Shown here one piece after another: positions 24,453 to 33,153 of a stretch of DNA of 64,000 bases. Every line of letters begins with the position of its first letter. Position 1 is the first letter of the stretch. Location of the stretch: positions 152,339-216,338 of the forward strand of contig CAJUOB010000002.1 of assembly GCA_910587915.1 (NCBI GenBank), given 5' to 3'. Origin of the DNA: an uncultured Muribaculaceae bacterium (lineage in GTDB: Bacteria; Bacteroidota; Bacteroidia; Bacteroidales; Muribaculaceae). A program made the position numbers and the translations under genes. The notes under the pieces are model-generated. The model was not told the origin of the DNA. It searched no databases and saw only the letters and a program-made list of their open reading frames with translations.

Positions 24453-24567
24453 AATTATGAATTATGGGATTATGAATTATGAATTGGGTCTTTCCAATTA
24501 TGAATTATGGGAATGTTGAACGATGGAGCATAGATGCATTTAATTCATAATTCCATAATTCATAATT
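24453..24567. repeat. 26-bp AT-rich inverted repeat with a middle copy
   Basis: The arm at 24453-24478 (AATTATGAATTATGGGATTA and on) is complementary to 24542-24567 at 25 of 26 positions, with about 63 nt between. Another partial copy sits at 24493-24509. The unit is AATTATG repeated. It fills the space between the sdaA start and the end of the MFS gene. I see no coding sense in it; it may be a terminator for the MFS gene or an unstable simple-sequence hairpin. Confidence 0.75.
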
Positions 24568-24575
24568 AAAAATCA

Positions 24576-26192
24576 TCATTTATTCTGAGAACCAAAGGTT
24601 TCCTTGATATTCCACACGGCTACCGAACCGATGAGCAGCAGTACGCCACTGACCACAAGCATGCCCACTGTGAGCGGTGCGCCATTGTCGGCAGCGGGGA
24701 AACAGTGCAGCACGGCGCCACCACACAAAGCAGCCACAATCTGTGGAATAGTGATGGTACAGTTGAACAAACCGAGGTATGTGCCTATATTGCCGCCACT
24801 GAGAGCATTGGTGAGTATGGTGAATGGCATCGACAGCATTGCAGCCCATGCACAGCCCATCAGAGCATAGCTCACGGCAAGGACATAGGGATTGTGGATG
24901 AAGAATACCGATATGAAACCGATTGCACCGATAAGAAGACTGAGTGAATATCCGAGCTTACGGCGACGGAAACCGGCAAGCACAATAGCCCATAGCACAG
25001 CAGCGATAGCCTGGATGGCGAAGAGATTGCCATTCCAGTCGCCGGCATCCTGATATGCCTTTGTCGATGGGTCGAGCACAGTCTTGTAGTTAATGGCTAT
25101 TTCGTCGGGAGTTCCGATGCCGGGTAACTCCGATGTCTGCTCGAGCACATATGTACCGGTACCTTCATCGAGTTTGGCTATATGCGCCATGGTAAGCACC
25201 GTCCCGGGCTTAAGGAGCGAAAGCACCGTTGCCTCTCCGTCGGGGGTCAAAGTGAGGGTGCCGTTTTCAATAACAGGCTGCTCACCTGCGAAGAAATATT
25301 TATCGTCGTACGACTTACCATCGATGGTCACACCGGTAACCTCCTGCACAGAAGGCGCATCGAAAGCCTGGAGAGCGACAGCATCGGTAGAATAAGTCCA
25401 CATGTAGAGGAAGGCAGCCCAGCAGAAAAACTGCACAAGGCCGACAGTCCAGAACACCTTAGGAGCCTTCACCAGCAGGCGGAACATATTCTCCTTCGGG
25501 CCCTTTTCCTCTTTATCGACCTCAATGCCATGGAAGGCGGCATATTCGGCCGGCGGCATTTCCTTTACCTTAGCAAAGGTATACACCACACAAAGCAGAA
25601 GAATGAATGCACCCAGATAGAAAGCCCAGGTCACAGTGGGGGGTACCTCGCCTGCCGGAGCCGTATTGCTAAGGAACCATGCGAGCACAAACGGCGCAAC
25701 ATAGCCCACTACCGAGCCGGCATTGCAGAGAAACGACTGGATAGAATACGCGAGACCTTTCTGTCGCTCATTCACCATATCGCCAACAAGCATCTTGAAG
25801 GGCTGCATGGCCATGTTTATCGACGTGTCGAGCAACATAAGCATCACCAGTCCGAAGATTATGGCCTGCGAAATTGCGAGACCGAGACTACCCGCATTGG
25901 GAAGGAAACACATCACAATGATAGCCACAGCCGCACCAACGAGCAGATAAGGCAGACGGCGTCCGAGGCGGTTCCAAGTACGGTCGCTGGCCGATCCTAC
26001 AATCGGCTGCACAATAAGCCCCATAAGAGGGGGAAGAATCCAGAAATAACTAAGGTCGTGGGGATCGGCGCCGATAGTTGAGAAAATACGGCTCACCTGC
26101 GAGCTTTGCAGCGCATACGCAATCTGGACACCAAAGAACCCGAAACTAAGGTTCCACAGCTTCCAGAAGCTCAAATCGCGTTGGTCTTTCAT
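24576..26192 (-). CDS. MFS transporter, SLC45 / sucrose-transporter-like, with a periplasmic insert
   Basis: 538 residues. The N-terminal half (WKLWNLSFGFFGVQIAYALQ, WILPPLMGLIVQPIVGSASD, RLGRRLPYLLVGA) matches the GPH/SLC45-like sugar transporters. Twelve helices can be placed, but between helices 7 and 8 lies a hydrophilic stretch of about 110 residues (about 285-395) with GKSYDDKYFF and GTLTLTPDGEAT, likely a small beta domain facing the periplasm. The substrate is probably an oligosaccharide; this is inference. It is followed by the AT-rich inverted repeat and preceded by a tract of AAGT repeats (26196-26246). Confidence 0.87.
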   Translation of the reverse strand: MKDQRDLSFWKLWNLSFGFFGVQIAYALQSSQVSRIFSTIGADPHDLSYFWILPPLMGLIVQPIVGSASDRTWNRLGRRLPYLLVGAAVAIIVMCFLPNAGSLGLAISQAIIFGLVMLMLLDTSINMAMQPFKMLVGDMVNERQKGLAYSIQSFLCNAGSVVGYVAPFVLAWFLSNTAPAGEVPPTVTWAFYLGAFILLLCVVYTFAKVKEMPPAEYAAFHGIEVDKEEKGPKENMFRLLVKAPKVFWTVGLVQFFCWAAFLYMWTYSTDAVALQAFDAPSVQEVTGVTIDGKSYDDKYFFAGEQPVIENGTLTLTPDGEATVLSLLKPGTVLTMAHIAKLDEGTGTYVLEQTSELPGIGTPDEIAINYKTVLDPSTKAYQDAGDWNGNLFAIQAIAAVLWAIVLAGFRRRKLGYSLSLLIGAIGFISVFFIHNPYVLAVSYALMGCAWAAMLSMPFTILTNALSGGNIGTYLGLFNCTITIPQIVAALCGGAVLHCFPAADNGAPLTVGMLVVSGVLLLIGSVAVWNIKETFGSQNK

Positions 26193-26195
26193 GAA

Positions 26196-26246
26196 GTAAA
26201 TAAGTAAGTGTTAGTAAGTAAGTATATTATCGAATCTGTAAGTAAG
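26196..26246. repeat. Short AAGT-repeat tract between nfo and the MFS gene
   Basis: The intergenic space contains five or more near-tandem AAGTAAGT units (around 26196-26220 and 26237-26246). It is a microsatellite-like tract located just upstream of the MFS transporter start and downstream of nfo. Length changes here could alter MFS expression, but no promoter is visible to prove it. Confidence 0.5.
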
Positions 26247-26255
26247 TCTATTTCA

Positions 26256-27095
26256 TCATTGGCGGGCGCGGAGCCAATCGATCTCCATCTGCCACAGCGA
26301 CGGATCGGGCGTCTCGAGAATGAGAGGGATACCGTCGAGCCTGGGGTCGGCCATCATAAGCGCGAAAAAATCAGAACCAAGCATACCCTTGGATATAGAT
26401 GCATGGCGGTCGACCCTCGAGCCTGCGCCCTTGAGCGAATCGTTGACATGCATGCCACGCAGGTAGCCGAAACCAACCGTGCGACCGAATTCATCCCATG
26501 CCGAGGCATATCCGTCGGCTGTCGACATATCGTAGCCGGCCGCAAACGCATGGCAAGTGTCGACACACACTCCCACCCGGCTTTTATCGTCGACACCGTC
26601 GATAATTCCGGCCAACTGGGCGAATGTATAACCGAGGTTAGAACCCTGACCGGCCATATTCTCTACGACTGCTGTCACACCCTCGGTGCGCTCCAACACA
26701 TAATTTATCGACTCAGCCACCATGGCAATAGCCGTGTCCTCATCGAGCTCGCGCATGTGCGACCCCGGATGGAAATTGATGCGGTCGAGGCCCAGCGACG
26801 CCACACGGCGCATCTGGTCGGCGAGGCTATCGCGGGAAAGTTTAAGTTTACGTGGATCGGGCGAACAGAGATTCAGCAGCAAAGATGCATGCGGAAGTAT
26901 CTGTGAGGCAGAAAATCCGGTAGCGCAGCAGGCTTCCTTGAAACGCACCACTTCACCATCGGGATAAGGAGGATAGCGCCACAATTTGGGATCGACAGGA
27001 CAAAACGCAAAAGCAGTCGCACCTATAGCCTTGGCCATAAGCGGAATACGGCCCACCTCAGGTAGGCTGTCGATATGTGCGCCGAGATACTTCAC
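26256..27095 (-). CDS. nfo: Deoxyribonuclease IV (AP endonuclease, Nfo family)
   Basis: 279 residues. TIM-barrel AP endonuclease 2 features: MKYLGAHIDSLPEVGRIPLM at the start, LPHASLLLNLCSPDP, NFHPGSHM, VVENMAGQGSNLG (metal Glu), GVCVDTCHAFAAGYD (metal Asp and His), MHVNDSLKGAGSRVDRHASI and PLILETPD. It cuts DNA at abasic sites during base excision repair. A TAAATTTG box on the minus strand (27118-27125) can be its -7 element. Confidence 0.95.
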   Translation of the reverse strand: MKYLGAHIDSLPEVGRIPLMAKAIGATAFAFCPVDPKLWRYPPYPDGEVVRFKEACCATGFSASQILPHASLLLNLCSPDPRKLKLSRDSLADQMRRVASLGLDRINFHPGSHMRELDEDTAIAMVAESINYVLERTEGVTAVVENMAGQGSNLGYTFAQLAGIIDGVDDKSRVGVCVDTCHAFAAGYDMSTADGYASAWDEFGRTVGFGYLRGMHVNDSLKGAGSRVDRHASISKGMLGSDFFALMMADPRLDGIPLILETPDPSLWQMEIDWLRARQ

Positions 27096-27232
27096 TACAT
27101 CCGGAGAAAAAATTTCTCAAATTTAATGATTTTTCCTCAATATAAGCACATTCCATTTCTAAAAAAAGCCGAACGACCTTTAACAAGTATGTGACGGGAA
27201 TCTAAAACAGGTTCCGGATACAAGCAAAACTT

Positions 27233-28036
27233 TCATCTGTAGTCAGTTTCCAGAAAATCGAGCCTCTTATCGATTTCTACATCGTTATTCTTAGCAATTT
27301 TAACCCCAAGAGCCACACCAAGCCCGGTTTCGGGATTCTCCTCAAATTTCCTCAAAGCCTTCAACATCGAAATTCGGTCGGTCTTTTCATAATGGTCTTC
27401 TCCAAGAACCGGCGTCATTTCCCTTTGGGTCGCTTGAATTCCCGTTGCAGTGAAATGATGCTGTCCGGTACTTTCAGATGCTTCAAGAATCAAACCGGGC
27501 AATCCAGACAATTTCCAAGGGCCGTCCTGCACAGGGATATCTGTTGTAAACCACGCCGACCATTCACGGCCTCGATAATCGCAGGTCGCCATCACACATT
27601 CATATCCGAGAATCGTTTTGGCCGAATCCACAATTTCCCAATTCTGAAGCTCATACGGTTCTGAATAGTAGAACATCATGGCCACATTACCGTCGTATAC
27701 TTCCGTTTCGCCTTTCTTTTTCGATTTAAGAATATACATCGGAATTTTTCTCGAAGGCACGGAGCCGATATTTCCGGATGCAAATGCAGCCATTTTCATC
27801 TGATTGTATATCTCCTTACCCTCGGGCGTATACTCCAAGGAGTCGATGTATTCAGTCTCAGGACTATAGAATTTTGATTCGGTCATATTGGCAAGCAACA
27901 CAAGCTGATGATTCTGTTCCTTGCCGGTCCTATGAAAGTGCCGGTAATTATAGCTGACCTCAATGTCGGCTTTCTCCTGTGCTACGGCAGCCATCACCGC
28001 GATACACGCCACTATGATTGCAATTATTCTGTTCAT
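27233..28036 (-). CDS. Secreted GLPGLI family protein
   Basis: 267 residues from the ATG at 28036 (MNRIIAIIVACIAVMAAVAQ is a signal peptide); an in-frame Met upstream overlaps the preceding gene. The signature GPWKLSGLPGLILEASESTG identifies the GLPGLI family, secreted or periplasmic proteins of Bacteroidota whose function is unknown. It is the second of two tandem paralogues, both ending in LETDYR. It begins 4 nt after the stop of the first, so they form one operon. Cys residues near CVMATCDYRG are shared in part with the partner. Confidence 0.88.
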   Translation of the reverse strand: MNRIIAIIVACIAVMAAVAQEKADIEVSYNYRHFHRTGKEQNHQLVLLANMTESKFYSPETEYIDSLEYTPEGKEIYNQMKMAAFASGNIGSVPSRKIPMYILKSKKKGETEVYDGNVAMMFYYSEPYELQNWEIVDSAKTILGYECVMATCDYRGREWSAWFTTDIPVQDGPWKLSGLPGLILEASESTGQHHFTATGIQATQREMTPVLGEDHYEKTDRISMLKALRKFEENPETGLGVALGVKIAKNNDVEIDKRLDFLETDYR

Positions 28037-28040
28037 ATTG

Positions 28041-28877
28041 TTATCTGTAATCGGTTTCAAGATAATCGAGATCTGCCTTCAGCTCAAGCGATTTAAGCTG
28101 AGAAGGCCGTAAGCCTTGGACTGGAGTCTGTGCCGTGATGATAGTTCCCATATTTTCATCAAAGAAACGCTTATGTTTCAGCAGTTCCTTCCGCGACATA
28201 TTCTCATATAGGTACTCTTCGTAAACCGGAGGCACTTCACCGCATCCGGCTTCAATTCCGGTAGCCGAAAAGCTATATTGGCCCGTACTATCCGAAGCCT
28301 CCATTATCAGACCGGGCAGCCCTTCCAGTTTCCACGGACCGTCTGAAAGAGGAATATCGGGGGCAAACCATACGGTCCACAGTCTCCCGTGAAAATCCGC
28401 CTGCGCCATTACACATTCATAATTGAGCACACTCTTGATAGAATCGGTAATAACCCATTCTATTTGCGAAAGAGGCTCCTCATAATAGTATCTTTCCGCT
28501 GCAATCGTGTCGTAGCGCTTAAGCACATTGTTTTTCCGATCCTTGTATACATACATCTTCTCCCAGCGGTTCGGGATTTTGGCAATATCTTTGGAAGAAA
28601 TCATCTTAGGCTGGGATGCCTGATATTTGGCTCGTCCTTCGGGAGTTGAATTAAGCGAATCAATCCAATTCGTCATCGGATTGTAGAATTTGGAGCAGGA
28701 GATATCGGCAATCAATATCATCGGTCGCTCCACCTCATAGCCTCTGACGGTGAAAAAATGATATAGATAGCTCACCTTGATGTTAGTAGCCCCCTGCGCA
28801 GATGCAACCAAAGCTACAAACAACAGAATAAGCGCAAGTCCGGGTTTATTCATACCAGTAGATAGTCTCATATTCAT
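28041..28877 (-). CDS. Secreted GLPGLI family protein
   Basis: 278 residues from ATG 28877; ATG codons at 28871 and 28853 are also possible, the last giving the neatest signal peptide (MNKPGLALILLFVALVASAQ). The motif GPWKLEGLPGLIMEASDSTG marks the GLPGLI family. It shares with its neighbour the middle WTVWFAPDIPLSDGPWK and the C-terminal YLETDYR, so the pair arose by tandem duplication and then diverged. Function is unknown. It is the promoter-proximal gene of the pair. Confidence 0.87.
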   Translation of the reverse strand: MNMRLSTGMNKPGLALILLFVALVASAQGATNIKVSYLYHFFTVRGYEVERPMILIADISCSKFYNPMTNWIDSLNSTPEGRAKYQASQPKMISSKDIAKIPNRWEKMYVYKDRKNNVLKRYDTIAAERYYYEEPLSQIEWVITDSIKSVLNYECVMAQADFHGRLWTVWFAPDIPLSDGPWKLEGLPGLIMEASDSTGQYSFSATGIEAGCGEVPPVYEEYLYENMSRKELLKHKRFFDENMGTIITAQTPVQGLRPSQLKSLELKADLDYLETDYR

Positions 28878-28941
28878 TTCACGTCTATTCCGACCGCGAC
28901 CTTATGCTGTAAATATATGAATAAACCAAAGCATAAAGGCC

Positions 28942-30090
28942 CTACTCGTCGGGAGAATCTATCATATTCTCGAGGGCTTCCGAATCGCGTTGATGCTCAT
29001 CGGGTGTCTCACCATCCTCGCGATTGGTTATGTATATATCGTAATAGGCAAGCAGAAGTGTGGTGAGAGGCAAAGCTATGATAAGCCCTATGAAACCGAG
29101 CAAGGTTCCCCACACAGAGAGCGAGAAAAGTATGATGGCGGGATTGAGTCCCATGGCCTTGCCCATGATTTTGGGTGTGAGAATGAGGTCCTGTATACAC
29201 TGCACGATTATATACACAGCCATGCACGACCACCACACATGCCAGAAATCAGCACCTGTATCGGCCGAATATACAAGGCATATGAGTGTGGCTGGCACCA
29301 GAGAGATCAATTGCAGATATGGCACCATATTGAGTACTCCGATAAAAAGGCCAAGCACAATTGCCATCGGAAGCCCGATGATACTGAATCCGATGCAGAA
29401 CATTATACCCACAAGGAAAGCAACCAGAGCCTGTCCGCGGAAATAATGGTTCATCGAATTTTTCACATCGTTTGCAATGCGGAAAGCGGTCGGACGGTAC
29501 TTCGGCGGCACCAGACGCTTGAATCCTCTGAGCAGGCGCTCATAGTCGAGCATAATGAACACCACATAGAGCAGCACCACAAACCAGTTGAATATGCCCA
29601 TGACCACACTCACGCCACCCATTATGAACGATCCGGCTGTATCGAGCATTGTCCGCAGGTCCTGGCGTGTAAGCTCGTGCGACAGCTGGTCGAGGTCGAT
29701 ATTGGTGCGCAGATAGTCGTGGAGCCAGTCGGGAATGAATGCAATCTGCGCCCCTGCCGAAGCATATGCGCTTATGGCTTTTGCCACCTGATGCACCTCA
29801 TCCATCATGGACGGTACCACAAACACACCTATGGCCGACAGCACCAGCACAGTCTCGAAAAGCGTCATCAATATAGGAAGCCATCGGTGCTTTACCCTGA
29901 GCAGGCGCTTGTTGTACTGCACGAACGGCTCGAGCATGTAAGCCAGCAGCCATGCCACAAGAAATGGCAACAACACAGATTTCAGTATCCCAACGAGCCA
30001 AATGGCACCGAGGATTGCGGCCAGAGTGAGCACCATTCGCACAACTCGGTCGAAAGTGTACGGGCGGTATGCAGGGTTATTTTCTGACAT
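28942..30090 (-). CDS. AI-2E family transporter (PerM-like permease)
   Basis: 382 residues with about eight membrane helices in the PerM/AI-2E layout: helices at about 15-50 and 60-90, a periplasmic loop, then GQALVAFLVGIMFCIGFSII, GLFIGVLNMVPYLQLISLVP and GLNPAIILFSLSVWGTLLGF. Members export autoinducer-2, or act as Na+/H+ antiporters, so the substrate is open. A polar, acidic tail follows. It is divergent from the MFS gene at 30178, with -7 boxes for both directions in the 87-nt gap. Confidence 0.9.
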   Translation of the reverse strand: MSENNPAYRPYTFDRVVRMVLTLAAILGAIWLVGILKSVLLPFLVAWLLAYMLEPFVQYNKRLLRVKHRWLPILMTLFETVLVLSAIGVFVVPSMMDEVHQVAKAISAYASAGAQIAFIPDWLHDYLRTNIDLDQLSHELTRQDLRTMLDTAGSFIMGGVSVVMGIFNWFVVLLYVVFIMLDYERLLRGFKRLVPPKYRPTAFRIANDVKNSMNHYFRGQALVAFLVGIMFCIGFSIIGLPMAIVLGLFIGVLNMVPYLQLISLVPATLICLVYSADTGADFWHVWWSCMAVYIIVQCIQDLILTPKIMGKAMGLNPAIILFSLSVWGTLLGFIGLIIALPLTTLLLAYYDIYITNREDGETPDEHQRDSEALENMIDSPDE

Positions 30091-30118
30091 TATGAGAAGC
30101 TGGAAACAAAATTTTTTT

Positions 30119-30146
30119 CAAAGTTAACGAAAATTCGGTAATTTTG
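30119..30146. promoter_or_regulatory. Divergent -7 boxes between the AI-2E and MFS genes
   Basis: CAAAGTTA (30119-30126) reads TAACTTTG on the minus strand, toward the AI-2E gene. TAATTTTG (30139-30146) points toward the MFS gene. The boxes are 12 nt apart, so polymerases would compete. Consensus TTTG at -33 is not clear for either. Confidence 0.5.
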
Positions 30147-30177
30147 TGGCAAAATCAGGAAAAAGTAAAAATAAGCT

Positions 30178-31611
30178 ATGACAGAAACTATCAAGCAAGC
30201 GCTCAACGATAAAGCATGGGCGCGTTGGCTGGCACTCATCCTCGTTGCGTCGATGATGTTCTTCGCCTACATGTTTGTCGACGTAATGTCGCCACTTCAG
30301 TCACTTGTGCAGACCCAGCGCGGCTGGACTCCGGTGGCTTTCGGTAACTATGCCGGTGCGGAGTATATACTGAATGTTTTCGGTTTCCTCATCCTCGCAG
30401 GCATCATCCTCGACAAGATGGGCGTCCGTTTCACAGGCACACTATCTGCCTCGGTGATGGTTATCGGCGCATTTATAAAGCTCTACGGTCTCAGCGACGC
30501 TTTCCAGGGTACCGCTCTCGACCAGTGGCTTTCATCGTGGTGGACCGACATGCCCGGCAGCGCCAAGATGGCCGCTTTCGGCTTCATGATATTCGGATGC
30601 GGCTGTGAAATGGCCGGCATCACAGTCTCCAAAGCCCTCGCCAAATGGTTCGAAGGCAAAGAAATGGCACTCGCCATGGGTCTTGAAATGGCCATTGCCC
30701 GCGTGGGTGTGTTCGCCATCTTCTCGATATCGCCCCGCCTTGCCGACTGGGGTGGCACACCATCGGTAGTGACTCCGGTGGCATTCTGTGCCGCACTCCT
30801 TTGCATCGGTCTGCTATGCTTCATAGTATTCACATTCATGGATAGCCGCCTCGACAAGGAACTTGGTGCGGCAAATAGCGCTGCCGAGGGCTCCGACGAG
30901 GAGTTCAAGCTCGCCGACGTCGCTTTCATATTCCGCAGCCGCCTGTTCTGGATCGTGGCCATGCTGTGCGTGCTCTACTACTCGGCCATCTTCCCCTTCC
31001 AGCGCTATGCTGCAAATATGCTCCAGTGCAACCTCGGTATTACAGAGACTCAGGCGAGCGACATATTCCGCTGGTTCCCCATCGGAGCTGCAGCCCTTAC
31101 CCCCTTCCTCGGATATTTCCTGGATAAGAAAGGCAAAGGAGCCACCATGCTTATACTCGGTGCAATCCTCATGATAGTATGCCACCTCACTTTCGCATTT
31201 ATCGTGCCCGCGACCAAGAGCGACGTCATCACCTACTCCGCTATCGTAGTGCTCGGTATCTCGTTCTCGCTTGTACCGGCAGCCCTCTGGCCCTCGGTGC
31301 CCAAAATCATGGACAAGCGATTCCTCGGCAGTGCCTACTCTCTCATATTCTGGGTACAGAACATCGGCCTTGCCTTCGTGCCCATCATCATCGGTAAAGT
31401 GCTGCTGGCATCCAACCCCGGCATCGACGATCCTCTGGCCTACAACTACACCGCCCCGATGTGTGTGTTCGCATCGCTTGGCGGCCTGGCACTCCTCTTC
31501 GGCATATGGCTGAAGATTCTCAATGCCAAGAACGGCTATGGCCTCGAAGAGCCTAACATTAAATCGGACGCCGAAGTCCTCGCAGCCGAAGACCAGGCGG
31601 CCGAAGGATAA
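30178..31611 (+). CDS. MFS transporter, unknown substrate
   Basis: 477 residues with twelve predicted helices. The N-terminal half has a Gln/Arg-containing loop (SLVQTQRGWTPVAFGNYAGA) and FLILAGIILDKMGVRFTG, the MFS loop 2-3 motif (DKMGVR). The central cytoplasmic loop is acidic (GAANSAAEGSDEEFKLADV). The C-terminal half repeats the pattern (FLGYFLDKKGKGATMLIL). It resembles the broad MFSD1/oxalate-type branch, whose substrates vary. A short acidic tail ends the protein. Single-gene unit, closed by a bidirectional terminator. Confidence 0.88.
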   Translation: MTETIKQALNDKAWARWLALILVASMMFFAYMFVDVMSPLQSLVQTQRGWTPVAFGNYAGAEYILNVFGFLILAGIILDKMGVRFTGTLSASVMVIGAFIKLYGLSDAFQGTALDQWLSSWWTDMPGSAKMAAFGFMIFGCGCEMAGITVSKALAKWFEGKEMALAMGLEMAIARVGVFAIFSISPRLADWGGTPSVVTPVAFCAALLCIGLLCFIVFTFMDSRLDKELGAANSAAEGSDEEFKLADVAFIFRSRLFWIVAMLCVLYYSAIFPFQRYAANMLQCNLGITETQASDIFRWFPIGAAALTPFLGYFLDKKGKGATMLILGAILMIVCHLTFAFIVPATKSDVITYSAIVVLGISFSLVPAALWPSVPKIMDKRFLGSAYSLIFWVQNIGLAFVPIIIGKVLLASNPGIDDPLAYNYTAPMCVFASLGGLALLFGIWLKILNAKNGYGLEEPNIKSDAEVLAAEDQAAEG

Positions 31612-31630
31612 TCCCGGTTATCACCACACA

Positions 31631-31676
31631 AAAAAAGCACCTGCCGTCCCACCGATGGGATTGCAGGTGCTTTTTC
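31631..31676. terminator. Bidirectional terminator
   Basis: AAAAAGCACCTGC and GCAGGTGCTTTTT form a 13-bp stem around an 18-nt loop. It separates the MFS gene (plus) from the convergent helical-repeat lipoprotein gene (minus). Confidence 0.92.
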
Positions 31677-31698
31677 GATACAGTCTGTGAAGAGATAA

Positions 31699-32289
31699 TC
31701 AGAAAAGATCTTTCACTTTTTCTTTGGCTTTTTCAGCGGCGTCGGTAGTGGCATCCTTAGCTTTCTGTGCGGCATCGACGGTAGCGTCCTTAGCCTTATT
31801 TGCAGCGTCGACAGTAGCGTCCTTTGCCTTCTGGGCTGCATCGCCGGCGGCGTCCTTGGCATTCTGCACGGCATCACCGGCGGCTTCCTTCACGCCTTCA
31901 ACTGCATTGGATGCTGCTGAACTGACGCTGTCGCCTGCCACCGAAGCGGCCTCCTTGGCATCATCAAACTTATCGCCGGCAACATCTTTCACCTTGCCGA
32001 GAGCAGTATTAACTGCATCGAAAGTCGACGATAGAGCGGGAGCTTTATCTTTTACCACAGGTTCGATTTGGTCGAGATACTTCTGAGCTTCATCGACTTT
32101 ACCTTCGTCGACGAGTTTCTTGGCATAGTCCTTGGCCTGATCCACATACACCTTGAGGCTGTCGGGATTAGTACAATTCTCTATTTTAGTCTTCATGTCA
32201 GAGGCCGAAACCTGTTCCGACGTCTTGGAACCGCACGAAGTGGCGGCAAGAGCAAGAGCCACGATGGCTGTTAAAACTAACTTTTTCAT
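31699..32289 (-). CDS. Lipoprotein with LEA-like helical repeats
   Basis: 196 residues. Lipoprotein signal MKKLVLTAIVALALAATSC (Cys19). After a polar region, the C-terminal half is almost only Ala, Lys and Asp in an 11-residue repeat of the type KAKDATVDAAQ, as in late-embryogenesis-abundant and apolipoprotein-like proteins. Such repeats form amphipathic helices that bind membranes or stabilise proteins on stress. It should sit in the outer or inner membrane leaflet facing the periplasm. Function is inferred only from the repeat. The DNA of the repeat is itself repetitive, so copy number may vary between strains. Confidence 0.82.
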   Translation of the reverse strand: MKKLVLTAIVALALAATSCGSKTSEQVSASDMKTKIENCTNPDSLKVYVDQAKDYAKKLVDEGKVDEAQKYLDQIEPVVKDKAPALSSTFDAVNTALGKVKDVAGDKFDDAKEAASVAGDSVSSAASNAVEGVKEAAGDAVQNAKDAAGDAAQKAKDATVDAANKAKDATVDAAQKAKDATTDAAEKAKEKVKDLF

Positions 32290-32354
32290 TTCATTGTCAT
32301 TTCATAGTTACCATTACCAAACATCGGGAAGAATTGAAAGGTTGGCCATCAGAG

Positions 32355-32390
32355 TGTTAAAAAAGCAAAACGCCCGGCAAACACCGGGCG
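32355..32390 (-). terminator. Rho-independent terminator of the DJ-1 gene
   Basis: CGCCCGG (32371-32377) and CCGGGCG (32384-32390) form the stem; on the minus strand it is followed by a T-rich run (A-rich 32358-32370 on the plus strand). Confidence 0.85.
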
Positions 32391-32415
32391 TCCCTTATCA
32401 TTTATATATGTAATA

Positions 32416-32988
32416 TCAGAAATAGAAATTGGTGCTCTTAGGATAGTAGAGCATACCCGAGCCAACCTGCTGTGCCACGCTGTCGCCCATCGAATTGGCC
32501 ACGATAGCCAAAGCGAATCTCAGCGACGAACTCGGGCCGTTGCCGGTGATAAGATTCTCGAGTGTCATCACAGGCACATCGCGCATGATGGCGCCATGCT
32601 GCTTGCACTCGGCCTCGAAACCGGGATAGCATGTGGCTTCCCTGCCATCAAGCAGACCAAGCGGTGCAAGCACCACAGCAGGCGAGGCGCATATAGCGGC
32701 AATCTTACCTTTATGAACCTTCAGGAGATCGCCCAACGCGGAGAAGTTGTGAAGATTTGTTGCTCCAGGCATACCGCCGGGCAATATAAGCCATTCTGAA
32801 CCTGAAAAATCGGCCTGACCAAAAGTGATGTCGGCCTCTACGGGGATACCGTGGGCGCCGGTTACCTTCCGGGAGTCAGTGATTGAGACGGTTTTAACGT
32901 CCATACCCGCGCGACGCATGACATCGACTACGGTAAGAGCCTCGATTTCTTCGAAACCTTCGGCAAGGAAAACAAATGAACGGTGCAT
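32416..32988 (-). CDS. DJ-1/PfpI family protein (YajL/ThiJ-like)
   Basis: 190 residues from the ATG at 32988 (MHRSFVFLAEGFEEIEALTV); the frame runs longer upstream but only this start matches the family. The conserved glutamate is in EGFEEIEA and the nucleophilic Cys in KIAAICASPAVVLAPLGLL; YPGFE follows as in YajL. These proteins act as deglycases or chaperones against reactive carbonyls and oxidative stress; the exact activity is debated. Cytoplasmic, single gene, with a terminator after it. Confidence 0.92.
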   Translation of the reverse strand: MHRSFVFLAEGFEEIEALTVVDVMRRAGMDVKTVSITDSRKVTGAHGIPVEADITFGQADFSGSEWLILPGGMPGATNLHNFSALGDLLKVHKGKIAAICASPAVVLAPLGLLDGREATCYPGFEAECKQHGAIMRDVPVMTLENLITGNGPSSSLRFALAIVANSMGDSVAQQVGSGMLYYPKSTNFYF

Positions 32989-33153
32989 GGTAGGTTTTCG
33001 TTTGAAAAATGGATAGGTATATTTGGTTTTAGGCCGTATGCTGTATTCCTCGAGGAATTTCAACGTGCTTTACTATGACACTTAACACCCGGCGCAGTGA
33101 AAAGGTTCGCGTTTTGTCAGATTTTTAGTACTTTTGAAGCCAGTTACTTTTTT

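Noticed and set aside
28990..30087. 365-codon frame on the plus strand opposite the AI-2E family gene
   Set aside because: Antisense shadow of a membrane protein; composition rich in His, Tyr and Glu with no helix pattern.
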